The notes below the pieces were generated by a model. It had not been told where the DNA came from and searched no databases. It saw nothing but the letters and a program-made list of their open reading frames with translations. A program made the translations under genes and the position numbers. Of a stretch of DNA of 64,000 nucleotides, positions 46,224 through 54,869 are shown piece by piece (position 1 is the first letter of the stretch; the number at the start of each line of letters is the position of its first letter). The DNA comes from Halioglobus sp. (GTDB lineage Bacteria > Pseudomonadota > Gammaproteobacteria > Pseudomonadales > Halieaceae): positions 124,001 through 188,000 of the forward strand of contig JAGRIE010000002.1 of the NCBI GenBank assembly GCA_020443425.1, given 5' to 3'.

Positions 46224-47420
46224 ATGGCGAGCGAACTGAAACGCGCGTTCCTGCAACTGGATAACACGCTCAGTGACAGCCAGCACCTGTGGCTGCCACG
46301 CCCCTTTACTACGGACGCTCTGCCCTGGCACCACACGCATCCGCACCTGGCAGCGGCGCTGCTGGCACTCAGTGACGATGCGGTGGCACAGTTGCACAAT
46401 TCCCCGCAACTGCATCTGGACTGGTTCCGCGAGCGGGAGCCGCAACTGTGTGCAGCGCTACACGCATTTGCGCCGCAGCCGGCGGTGGCGGTGCGGCCGC
46501 TGGCGCTTGATCAATTCGACAGCCTCCATATTCCCGGCCGCAAGTGGCAGCAGGTGGTGGCGTTTGCCGCAGCGTTGCCACAGCACCCGTATCCCTATGT
46601 GGACTGGTGTGCCGGCAAGGGGCATCTCAGTCGAATCGTGCAGCGGCACCTGCAACAGCCCGTGCACTGCATGGAGTGGGACTCCTCCCTGGTCGAGATT
46701 GGCAGGGCGCTGGCGCAGCGGCGCGGCTGTGATATCCACTACCACCACCAGGATGTATTGCAGGCATTGCCGGCAGCCTGCGCCGATCCCGACACCGTGC
46801 ATATCGGGCTGCATGCCTGCGGTGACCTGCACCAGCAACTGCTGCGCCATGTCGCCGCAGGCGGCGCCAGGGCGGTGGCGATTTCGCCCTGTTGTTATCA
46901 CAAGGTGGCGTCTGACCTCTATGTGCCGCTGTCCAGTGCCGCGCAGGCCAGCCGCCTGCGGCTGGACCGGCCGGCGCTGCATCTCGCTGTGCAGGAGACA
47001 GTGACGGCCCGTCGCGCCGAACGGCCATTGCGCGAACTGGAACGCTGGTGGCGCCTGTCGTTTGACGCCCTGCAACGCGAGCTGTGTGATACCGACACCT
47101 ACCTGCATGTACCCTCCTGCAAACGCGAACTGTTGCGCGCGGATTTTCCCGCATTCTGCCGCTGGGCGGCGCGCTGTAAACAGATCGAACTGCCCGTCAC
47201 GATCGACTACGACAAGTATTTGCAGCGCGGCAGGGAAAAGCACCGCCAAATTGTGCGTCTTGAGCTACTCCGGCAACTGTTCACGCGGCCGCTGGAACTG
47301 TGGCTGGTGCTGGACTATGCACTGTACCTGGAGCAGCATGGGTATCGCGTCGATGTTGCGGAGTTTTGTGAACGCAATGTCAGCCCGCGCAATATCCTGA
47401 TACAGGGGCGGCGGGACTAG
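46224..47420 (+). CDS. METTL25/TRM13-like SAM-dependent methyltransferase
   Basis: This 398-residue protein has a Rossmann SAM-binding motif YVDWCAGKGHLSRIVQ, an acidic second-strand motif MEWDSSLVEIG, and the later motifs LHACGDLHQQLL and ISPCCYHKV. The pair HACGDL plus CCYH is the mark of the Methyltransf_32 group that contains METTL25/RRNAD1 and relatives of tRNA methylase TRM13. The methyl acceptor is unknown; RNA or protein are possible. No signal peptide is seen. An AGGGGAG site precedes the ATG. It follows the di-haem lipoprotein by about 40 bp. Confidence 0.75.
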   Translation: MASELKRAFLQLDNTLSDSQHLWLPRPFTTDALPWHHTHPHLAAALLALSDDAVAQLHNSPQLHLDWFREREPQLCAALHAFAPQPAVAVRPLALDQFDSLHIPGRKWQQVVAFAAALPQHPYPYVDWCAGKGHLSRIVQRHLQQPVHCMEWDSSLVEIGRALAQRRGCDIHYHHQDVLQALPAACADPDTVHIGLHACGDLHQQLLRHVAAGGARAVAISPCCYHKVASDLYVPLSSAAQASRLRLDRPALHLAVQETVTARRAERPLRELERWWRLSFDALQRELCDTDTYLHVPSCKRELLRADFPAFCRWAARCKQIELPVTIDYDKYLQRGREKHRQIVRLELLRQLFTRPLELWLVLDYALYLEQHGYRVDVAEFCERNVSPRNILIQGRRD

Positions 47421-47556
47421 CATCGAGGAGGCGGGACAGGGTGGCACGTCCGCAGCGTGTGTCCGGTAGCGGCAGCGGTGCAGGCCAGTGCCGGTGGTCG
47501 CAGCGGCACGAGCTACCGCCTGACCTCGTACTGCCGCCTGGCGGCTGACAACAGCC

Positions 47557-47584
47557 TTTGCGGGAACGCCCTGTCGGGTATACT
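47557..47584 (+). promoter_or_regulatory. Possible sigma-70 promoter of the serine hydrolase gene
   Basis: TTTGCG (47557-47562), a 16-bp spacer and TATACT (47579-47584) lie 30 bp before the ATG at 47615, with a GGAG site in between. The -35 match is weak. Confidence 0.4.
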
Positions 47585-47614
47585 GGCGGGCAGACCAATT
47601 CCCGGAGTAATTAC

Positions 47615-48919
47615 ATGAGCCAGCGCGCAGGCAACCACTGTCGGATTGAAGGGTCCGTGGCACCCGGCTTCGAGTCCGTGAAGCAACTCTATGAACACAA
47701 GATGCGGACCCTGGCCGAGAAGAGCACACAGCTGTGCGTCTACTACAATGGCGAAAAAGTGGTTGATCTGTGGGCCTCGGTCACCGATGAGCCCGGTTTC
47801 TCGCCGGATTCACTGGTGAATGTCTTCAGCAGCGGCAAAAGCCTGGAGTCCATCGCTATCGCCTCCCTGGTGGACAAGGGGCTGCTGCGCTACGACGACA
47901 GGATCAGCCAGCACTGGCCGGAGTTTGCCGCCAACGGCAAAGGGGAACTCACCGTCGCTGAGCTGATGCGGCACGAGGCGGGGCTGGCCTCGTTCAGCCA
48001 GCCGCTGGACCCGGACGATCTGCTGACGGAAAACATCAAGCGGAACAAAGTTGGCGAGTTTATCGCCAGCCAGGTTCAGCGGTTCCGCAAAGGGGAGAAA
48101 AACCGCAGGGAGTACCACGCTGTGACCCGCGGCTGGATAGCGAATGAACTGTTTCGCCGGGTCGATCCGCAGGGGCGGACAATGGGTGAATTCCTGCGCG
48201 AGGACATCAGCCAGCCGCTGGGTGCCGAAGCCATCATCGGGGTCAGGCGCGAGGAGCTGCCCCGCGTCAAGCAAGTGGCGCCACTGGGGTTCTGGTTCCA
48301 GCTTCGCCAAAGCCTCAGGCCCAAATTCCTGAAGCGCAGAATGGAGCACAATATTTTCCAGTTGCTGGCGAAGGTGATACGGCTGTTGCCGGCGGTTCGC
48401 AATGCCACTGTGCGCAAAGCGCCGCCGCCCTACAAGGGGATGAAGAAAATCGCGTTTTTCAACGAGCCCCGGGTGGCGATGGGCGAGACGCCTTCAGCGA
48501 ACACCAACTCCAACGCCAGGGGGCTGGCAAAAATCGCCGCGATGATGGCGGCGGGGGGCACATGGGAGGGCCGGCAGTACCTCGGGGAGGCGGCCTGGCA
48601 GGCACTGCATGCCGAGCCCGTGGAGGCGGATATGGCGTTTGTCTCGACCTGTTTCACGCAGGGTGGTGTCGCCCTGTTCTCGGAGGCCAGCGCCAGGCTT
48701 GGAAAGTCCGAGCAGGGCCTGAATGCGGGCCGGGAGGGTTTTTACGGCTGGCTGGGGCTGGGCGGTTCGATCTTCCAGTGGCACCCCCGGTTCAGGATCG
48801 GCTTCGGTTATGTGCCCACCTCGCTGAATGTGCTGGACCTGGTGAACGAGCGGGGCAAGTCCTACCAGGCTGAGGTGTTGCGCTGCGTGGAGCGTTTACG
48901 CAGCAGTTCCACAGCCTAG
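47615..48919 (+). CDS. Class C beta-lactamase-fold serine hydrolase
   Basis: This 434-residue protein has the penicillin-binding/beta-lactamase fold. The SxxK motif is seen in VFSSGKSLES, the YxN-type motif as YHAVTRG, and AELMRHEAGL is typical of EstB/LACTB-like esterases. These enzymes usually hydrolyse short esters rather than lactams. No signal peptide is visible. The frame extends upstream to 47558, but GGAG 9 nt before the ATG at 47615 and the promoter location fix the start. It ends 2 bp from the stop of the convergent PQQ-type gene. Confidence 0.85.
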   Translation: MSQRAGNHCRIEGSVAPGFESVKQLYEHKMRTLAEKSTQLCVYYNGEKVVDLWASVTDEPGFSPDSLVNVFSSGKSLESIAIASLVDKGLLRYDDRISQHWPEFAANGKGELTVAELMRHEAGLASFSQPLDPDDLLTENIKRNKVGEFIASQVQRFRKGEKNRREYHAVTRGWIANELFRRVDPQGRTMGEFLREDISQPLGAEAIIGVRREELPRVKQVAPLGFWFQLRQSLRPKFLKRRMEHNIFQLLAKVIRLLPAVRNATVRKAPPPYKGMKKIAFFNEPRVAMGETPSANTNSNARGLAKIAAMMAAGGTWEGRQYLGEAAWQALHAEPVEADMAFVSTCFTQGGVALFSEASARLGKSEQGLNAGREGFYGWLGLGGSIFQWHPRFRIGFGYVPTSLNVLDLVNERGKSYQAEVLRCVERLRSSSTA

Positions 48920-48921
48920 CC

Positions 48922-50589
48922 TCACGGCGGCAGTCCCAACACGAACAGCGCGTTCCCCGGCCCGGCCTGGTAGCGCCCATCCACACCCTGGAACGTGCTG
49001 TAGCCGGAGTTGATCAACAGGCCATCTCCCGCCACCACGATACCGACGGAATCGATAGTGCCGCCATTTCCCGGTACGCCATTGATATCGGTGAAAGTGA
49101 CGGCCGTATCGAGGGACCACCGCTCAGTGCCGTCGCGCGTATCAAATGCCCTGGCCACACCGTCGAGTGAAGCGGCGAACAACAGGTCGTTGCTGACGGA
49201 CAGCGATGCCGAATACAGCGACGGTGTCGCCAGGCCCTCGAACATATGGGTGGGGTGTATCTCCCAGTCGATGGCGCCGGTGGCGAGATCAAGGGCGTAA
49301 ATGCCCGGTCTGGCGCCGGGGATGAGATCGGCCAGGCCGCCGCTGGCCTTGTCGATGCTGAAGTCGGTGGCGGCGACATACACCCGCGCCTGATCCACCG
49401 CCATGCCCCAGTGAATGCCGCCCAGCGTCGAGCCCTCGCTCACTTTATTGGACCAGTTCAGCGCGCCTGTGGCTGCCTGGATCGAATACACCACGCCGCC
49501 CTTGTCGCCGGCAATCAGCGTGTCGCCATCGTCGAGCAGTATCGGCGCCGCGCCGAAATCAAAATCATGCCCGGGCGGTACCGAGCAGCGCAGCGAGGCG
49601 GGATTACTGCAGTTTCCATTCCAGGTGTCGTTGGCCCGTGCCTGGAAAATCCAGTTGACCTCACCGCTGTCCATATCCAGTGAAATGATCGCGTCCGAGG
49701 TCATCGTCGCGGGCTCGGTGTAGTTCTGGCCGGTACCGATATAGATCGCGTTGCGCGGGATATCCAGGGTGGGTGTGGTCCATACCGGAGCCCCGTTGGG
49801 CCCGATACGCTCGCCCGGCAATACCGACTCCTGCGCTTCGCCGGTGGTGTGGTACTGCCACAACAGCTCCCCGGTGCCAGCCGCCAGCGCCACCAGCATG
49901 CCGTGACTCTTGCAGCAGGCGCCCGGAATGGCGACCGTCGCCAGCACCTCCTTGCTGGAGACGGGGACAAACAGCTTGCCCGCGTGGTACTGCATACCAC
50001 CGGTGACAAAATGCAGGTAGGGGATGGTGCCGACAAATCGCTGCCACAGGGGGCTTCCGGTGGCCGCGTCGATGGCGTACACATAACCATTGAAATCCGC
50101 CGTGTACAGCACCGCCGGTGTCGTCTCATCGCCCTGGACCAGCAGTATGGAGCCGGAGCGGAAATTGCCGCCCTTCTCGCCAGTGGTGAAGGACCAGTAC
50201 TGGCAGCCGGACAGCCTGTTGATTGCGAGCAGTTCCCTGCCGGATGTCAGGTAGATCACCTGTGCGGTGACGGCGGGCGCCCCGCGCTTTTCATTGGCCG
50301 CAGCCGGGGCGTGTAGGTAATTGAGCGCCAGCGTGTGAACGTTGGTGGAGTCGATCAGCGAGGCCTGGTTGCGTGTGTTGGAGTGGTTGAAGCCGAAACC
50401 GTTGACAATGACGGGGGCATTCACATCCACGGTATCGTTGCATTGCCCGCCCCTGGGTTGCGGTTCTGACGTGTAGGAGAGAAACGGCAGGGCGGTGTCC
50501 TGTTGTGCGGTGGGACTGCCGGTATTGCTGGTGTCACTGCAAACCGTTAACAGGGGTAACAACAGCGTGAGAAACAGGGCGCGACGCAT
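48922..50589 (-). CDS. PQQ-dependent-dehydrogenase-like propeller lipoprotein
   Basis: This 555-residue protein has a lipobox (LLTVC, Cys17) and an eight-bladed quinoprotein propeller. GACCKSHGM holds the vicinal Cys225-Cys226 pair seen in PQQ alcohol dehydrogenases; HDFDFGAAPILLDDGDTLI and ILLVQGD-type strands resemble polyvinyl-alcohol dehydrogenase. It likely oxidises an alcohol with PQQ outside the cytoplasm and passes electrons to a cytochrome c; no cytochrome domain is fused. The ATG at 50589 begins a normal lipoprotein signal; one 39 nt upstream does not. Its substrate is unknown. Confidence 0.8.
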   Translation of the reverse strand: MRRALFLTLLLPLLTVCSDTSNTGSPTAQQDTALPFLSYTSEPQPRGGQCNDTVDVNAPVIVNGFGFNHSNTRNQASLIDSTNVHTLALNYLHAPAAANEKRGAPAVTAQVIYLTSGRELLAINRLSGCQYWSFTTGEKGGNFRSGSILLVQGDETTPAVLYTADFNGYVYAIDAATGSPLWQRFVGTIPYLHFVTGGMQYHAGKLFVPVSSKEVLATVAIPGACCKSHGMLVALAAGTGELLWQYHTTGEAQESVLPGERIGPNGAPVWTTPTLDIPRNAIYIGTGQNYTEPATMTSDAIISLDMDSGEVNWIFQARANDTWNGNCSNPASLRCSVPPGHDFDFGAAPILLDDGDTLIAGDKGGVVYSIQAATGALNWSNKVSEGSTLGGIHWGMAVDQARVYVAATDFSIDKASGGLADLIPGARPGIYALDLATGAIDWEIHPTHMFEGLATPSLYSASLSVSNDLLFAASLDGVARAFDTRDGTERWSLDTAVTFTDINGVPGNGGTIDSVGIVVAGDGLLINSGYSTFQGVDGRYQAGPGNALFVLGLPP

Positions 50590-50699
50590 AGCGGTGATCG
50601 ATTTATTATTAAAACCCAACGATAGCATTCAACGCTGCAAAGACCAATAATCTGCGTTGAGTCTCCCTTCCACAACCGGTTTGGAATTTCTGTCTACTT

Positions 50700-51728
50700 A
50701 TGGCGAAACGAACAGCATCCGGAAAATGTGCTACAGGCAGTGCGCGAAGGCGTGTCCTGTGCTGTCTGGTGATGATCGCACTGTGCAGCCTGGCGGGCGC
50801 AGGATGCGACAGCAGTGCTTCGCATGCGCCGCGCGCGGTCCAGACCACGCGGTGTATCACTGATGTCAGCGCATCGTCGCGGCACCACTTCGAGTGTGAC
50901 GGCGTCGCGTTCAAGGTGCTCTTGACGCAGCAGTGTATCGAAACCGCCTGTGGCCTGGTTGTCGATGTGCACGGCTGGCTCAGCTCTGCGGATGAGCAGG
51001 AGCGCCGCTCCAACCTGGCGCGGGTCGCCGAGGAGACCGGCGGCTACATTGTGGTGCAGCCGGGTGAGTTGAGTACGCCGGCCAGCTGGGATCCGGCTGT
51101 TCACTACGACATTATCTTCGACTTCATGCAGCAGGCGATGACAGCGTTTGCGGTGGATCGCAACCGGGTGCACTTCACCGGTTTCTCCCAGGGCGGGCAG
51201 ATGACCTGGAAATTCATCTGTGATCACGCGGATATTATCGCCAGCGCCGTGCCGGTGTCGGCGCCGGAGGTGTACTGTTTTCTCAATGGCAGCGGACCCG
51301 CGCGGAGTGTACCCCTGCTGTATATCAGCGGCACCGCGGATGTGCTGGTGCGGTACTACCATACCGATAAACCGCTGTCTGTCGTCGATTCGGTGCTGGG
51401 TGTGATGTACGACTACGGTATGAGCACTGTCGATGCGCGGGCCTACGATTTTTCCGACCGCGGCGATCTCGTGCTGGACGAGTCCGGAAAAATTGTTGTC
51501 GCCGCCGATGACGCGGCCTTTGAGATAGTGCAGGGCGGGCCACAGCTGAGCTATTTCTGGACCCGTTACACCGCCGCCGATGGCGTGGTGTTTGAACACC
51601 TGCGCCACAGCAACGGGCATGTGTACCCGGACAACCCTGACAGCACGGTGATTCCCGAGGATCCCGCGGTGTGGTTCCCTGTCGGCGAGGCCATACTACA
51701 GTTTTTTATCGCACACCCGCGAACATAA
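50700..51728 (+). CDS. PHB-depolymerase/feruloyl-esterase-like lipoprotein
   Basis: This 342-residue protein has a signal ending in SLAGAGC (Cys36), then an alpha/beta-hydrolase domain of the LpqC/polyhydroxybutyrate depolymerase group. The oxyanion region is LVVDVHGWLSS and the nucleophile elbow HFTGFSQGGQMTW with Ser163. The C-terminal NGHVYPDN probably has the catalytic histidine. It should cleave esters at the cell surface. The N-terminus before the hydrophobic core is long and basic; a start a little downstream is possible. It is divergent from the PQQ-type gene. Confidence 0.78.
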   Translation: MAKRTASGKCATGSARRRVLCCLVMIALCSLAGAGCDSSASHAPRAVQTTRCITDVSASSRHHFECDGVAFKVLLTQQCIETACGLVVDVHGWLSSADEQERRSNLARVAEETGGYIVVQPGELSTPASWDPAVHYDIIFDFMQQAMTAFAVDRNRVHFTGFSQGGQMTWKFICDHADIIASAVPVSAPEVYCFLNGSGPARSVPLLYISGTADVLVRYYHTDKPLSVVDSVLGVMYDYGMSTVDARAYDFSDRGDLVLDESGKIVVAADDAAFEIVQGGPQLSYFWTRYTAADGVVFEHLRHSNGHVYPDNPDSTVIPEDPAVWFPVGEAILQFFIAHPRT

Positions 51729-51897
51729 GCGGCGATCGCGCTGGCATGGACTCGGCTATCTACCCTATAGTTGGGCCTGCCCGCGTTTTGCTATGCGCGC
51801 GCCGGCCCTGGCCGGGTTGTATCGCGCACAATGCAGTGCGAACAACATCATCGGGATCAATCAGGACAACACCATAAAGAACGGGACTGCACTGCGA

Positions 51898-52962
51898 ATG
51901 TTACGCTTAATCAAACTCCCAGCGCTGGCGATTTTCTGCCTGCTCAGCTTCGGCGCTACCGCCAGGAATAACCTCGCGGGTCCGCCGCCGGGCGATGAGC
52001 CGGTGGTGGTGGATATCGGCTTTATGCTCAGCAATATCAACGCCATCTATGAAGAGGATGAGACCTACGATTTCGAAGGTGTACTGAGCATGCACTGGAA
52101 GGATGCAAGGCTGGCGTTCGATCCGGTCGAGACAGGTTACGAGCAGCTGTACTACCAGGGTGGTTTCCAGTTCAACGAGGTGTTCAGCGGCTGGTGGCCG
52201 CAGGTCTTCCTGGCCAATGAAGCGGGGCGTTTCGACCGCGAGGGTGTGATGCTGAGGGTGACCCCCGACGGCGATGTCTATTACACCGAGGAAATTGATG
52301 CGATCGCGAAGTCGCACCTGGAGCTGGCCCGCTACCCGTTTGATCGCCAGCAGCTGGTGGCCATTTTTGAAGTGCTGGGTTTGAACCGCGACCAGGTGGT
52401 GCTGCGGGCCGACCCCCGGACAAGTGGTATCTGGGACGATGCGCAGCACCGGGTCCGTGTGCCGCAGTGGCATGCGCCCGAGCTCTCCAGTTCCGTCGTG
52501 GAGTACTCGCCGGTGTACCAGGACGGCCACGATGTCGTGCAGACGGCATTTAAGGTGCAGATCGATATACAGCGCGACTACTGGTACGCGCTGCGTCTCG
52601 TCGCGCTGCCAGTAATGCTCTTTGTGATGATGTCGTGGTCCGTATTCTGGATGGACAGGTCTTCGCTGGGGGATCGCATGGACATCTCCTTTATCGGCAT
52701 CCTGACCGTGGTCGCCTACCAGATCATGTCCAGTGAAAGCCTGCCGAAAATCTCTTACGTCACCGTGCTGATGTCGTTCATGATAATCAGTTTCATGATG
52801 ATGTGTGCCAGCATCGTGGTGAACCTGCGGGTGGCGGCACTGGACAACAGCAGCCGCCAGGCGCAGGGCGACCGTGTCGATCGACTGTGCCGGGTGCTGT
52901 TTCCTGTTGGCTATGTGCTGATCAATACCCTGGTGTGTACTTTCGTGTACTGGCGCGGCTAG
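51898..52962 (+). CDS. Pentameric ligand-gated ion channel homologue (Cys-loop family, GLIC/ELIC-like)
   Basis: This 354-residue protein has a signal peptide (residues 1-22), a beta-sandwich extracellular domain and four membrane helices. The domain has the conserved LARYPFDRQQL turn, which in bacteria replaces the eukaryotic Cys-loop (no disulphide cysteines). M1 is near 229-249 with Pro238, M2 near 260-280, preceded by SLGDRMDIS and followed by SSESLPKISYVT, M3 near 286-308 and M4 near 332-352. Such channels open on protons, amines or other ligands. The frame opens at 51793, but the ATG at 51898 starts the signal peptide. It stands alone between an esterase and a sulfatase. Confidence 0.92.
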   Translation: MLRLIKLPALAIFCLLSFGATARNNLAGPPPGDEPVVVDIGFMLSNINAIYEEDETYDFEGVLSMHWKDARLAFDPVETGYEQLYYQGGFQFNEVFSGWWPQVFLANEAGRFDREGVMLRVTPDGDVYYTEEIDAIAKSHLELARYPFDRQQLVAIFEVLGLNRDQVVLRADPRTSGIWDDAQHRVRVPQWHAPELSSSVVEYSPVYQDGHDVVQTAFKVQIDIQRDYWYALRLVALPVMLFVMMSWSVFWMDRSSLGDRMDISFIGILTVVAYQIMSSESLPKISYVTVLMSFMIISFMMMCASIVVNLRVAALDNSSRQAQGDRVDRLCRVLFPVGYVLINTLVCTFVYWRG

Positions 52963-53005
52963 CCTGCGGTTGCGGTCCAGGCGCGGCCGCCGGGCGCAAG
53001 TTGCA

Positions 53006-54643
53006 TCAATCGCTGTCTGCCTCCAGGCAGATACCGCCCAGCCACCATTTGGGCGTGCAGTCATAGGACAGCCTGCCTCGGTCCCCGTGCTGGAAATCCA
53101 GTATGCGTTCAATGGTCTTGTCCGGCGGCATACCGGGTGCGGGCCCGGGCTGCAATTCGGACAGCGGTATCGGGTAGCTCGCCCAGTCCCGGGGAGCGCG
53201 CCAGCCCGGTGGTGGCATGATCTGGCTGCGGGTCCCGTTGATCGGGTACAGCGCCCGCCAGTCCCGGATCATGCCTGACAGTGCCTGCACCACATCCGGG
53301 TGCGACTGGGCGAGGTTGTTGTACTCGTTCGGGTCATCCTCAATCCTGAACAAATAGTTGGTTACGGTCGTCTCCAGTTGATCCTGTTCAATCTCCTGCA
53401 CCAGCTTCCACTCATCGTTGAAGGCAGTGAGATTGAAATGGCCGTAGATCGGTGTCTCCGAGGCGAAATACACCAGTTCCTGCCGCGGCATGGCGACGCC
53501 GTCCGCAATCGCCGGCCACAGGCTGTGGCCGTCAAACCGGCGCCTGTTCCGGGGCTCAACCCCGGCGGCCTCGGCCAGCGTCGGGAACACGTCCATCACC
53601 GTCATGATGTCCGTCATTTTTTCGCCCGCGGGGATATGGCCGGGCCAGCGCATGATCGATACCACGCGGATGCCGCCTTCAAAGGTTTCACCCTTGCCAC
53701 CGCGCAGTGGTGCATTGTCGGCGCCGCCCACGGAGTACGCGGCGCCGCCGTTATCGCTGAAGAACAGGACAATGGTATTGTCGGCCAATGCCTCGCTGTC
53801 GAGGGTGGCCAGCACCTGCCCGATGGCCTGGTCCATCGCATCGACCACGGCGGCGTACATCGGGCGTGCGGAGTCCTGCAGCATAAGCCTGGAGAGGCGC
53901 CGCGTATTGTCGGTCTGCCTGGCGCGCGCGGGCGCCAGGTCGGTATTGATGTCGCGGTATTTGTCCTGCAGCTCCTGAGGCGCATCCAGCGGTGTATGGG
54001 GCGCGATAAAGGGCATATAGATAAAGAACGGCCGCTCCCGGTCGCGCTCGCGGATGAAACGCGATACCTCGTCGGCGAGCAGAAAGGTCTCGTAGCCCTG
54101 GTCGTCAATGGAGACACCGTTGCGCTGGAAATCCTTTCCCCCCTGGTTGGCGAACGGCGGGTAGAAGCCCACCTCGGTGTGCAGGTGTCCGTAGAAATGC
54201 TCAAAGCCCCGGTTGTTCGGGTGGTAGGTCATCTGGGCATGGCCGAGATGCCATTTCCCGACCATTGCCGTCTGGTACCCGGCGGCCAGGAAGCTCTCCG
54301 GCAGGAAGTGTTCATCAGGGTGAATCCCGTTGGTATCCCAGGGGAGAATAACGCCGTAGGCGACGCCCAGTCGCATCGGGTCGCGACCGGTCATCAGCGC
54401 TGCGCGGGTCGGCGAGCAGATCGGTGTGGTGTAAAACCGGTTCAACTCCATACCTTCAGCGGCGAGTCGGTCCAGCGAGGGGGTGTCGATATCGCCGCCG
54501 TGAAACCCGACGTCGTTCCAGCCGAGGTCGTCCGCGACGATCACAATCACATTCGGGCGCGGTGCGTCTGCCATCGGGATGGCGGCAGTGAACAGCAGCG
54601 ACAGGGTTGTCAGCAGCAGGAGCGGGTTCTTCAGTGTAGGCAT
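53006..54643 (-). CDS. Type I arylsulfatase-family enzyme, exported
   Basis: This 545-residue enzyme has a signal peptide ending near IPMADA. The metal-site start NVIVIVADDLGWNDVGFHGG and the formylglycine motif CSPTR (Cys76-Arg80, followed by AALMTGR) are diagnostic of type I sulfatases; the cysteine must be oxidised by a separate enzyme not seen here. WHLGHAQMTY and FFSDNGGA complete the active site. The layout resembles N-acetylgalactosamine-4-sulfatase/arylsulfatase B. It probably removes sulfate from algal or other marine glycans (inference). It is divergent from baeS. Confidence 0.93.
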   Translation of the reverse strand: MPTLKNPLLLLTTLSLLFTAAIPMADAPRPNVIVIVADDLGWNDVGFHGGDIDTPSLDRLAAEGMELNRFYTTPICSPTRAALMTGRDPMRLGVAYGVILPWDTNGIHPDEHFLPESFLAAGYQTAMVGKWHLGHAQMTYHPNNRGFEHFYGHLHTEVGFYPPFANQGGKDFQRNGVSIDDQGYETFLLADEVSRFIRERDRERPFFIYMPFIAPHTPLDAPQELQDKYRDINTDLAPARARQTDNTRRLSRLMLQDSARPMYAAVVDAMDQAIGQVLATLDSEALADNTIVLFFSDNGGAAYSVGGADNAPLRGGKGETFEGGIRVVSIMRWPGHIPAGEKMTDIMTVMDVFPTLAEAAGVEPRNRRRFDGHSLWPAIADGVAMPRQELVYFASETPIYGHFNLTAFNDEWKLVQEIEQDQLETTVTNYLFRIEDDPNEYNNLAQSHPDVVQALSGMIRDWRALYPINGTRSQIMPPPGWRAPRDWASYPIPLSELQPGPAPGMPPDKTIERILDFQHGDRGRLSYDCTPKWWLGGICLEADSD

Positions 54644-54869
54644 GGCACTACCCTTTTATTCTGTGTGAGGAGGCTGGACGTCTGCGGTGTCTGACATACT
54701 ATACGTTTCACTACACAAACTTCATATTGTCTGCACATTGCCACCGTTTAATCCGCACTGGCTTCATGTGGCCGGCGCGACGCCGGAGTGGGCAGGAGAT
54801 GACCGTGGAATCGAAAAGTCAATGTGAACGCGGCTGGTCTGGTAACCGCATAACACCTGGCGTGGCGCT

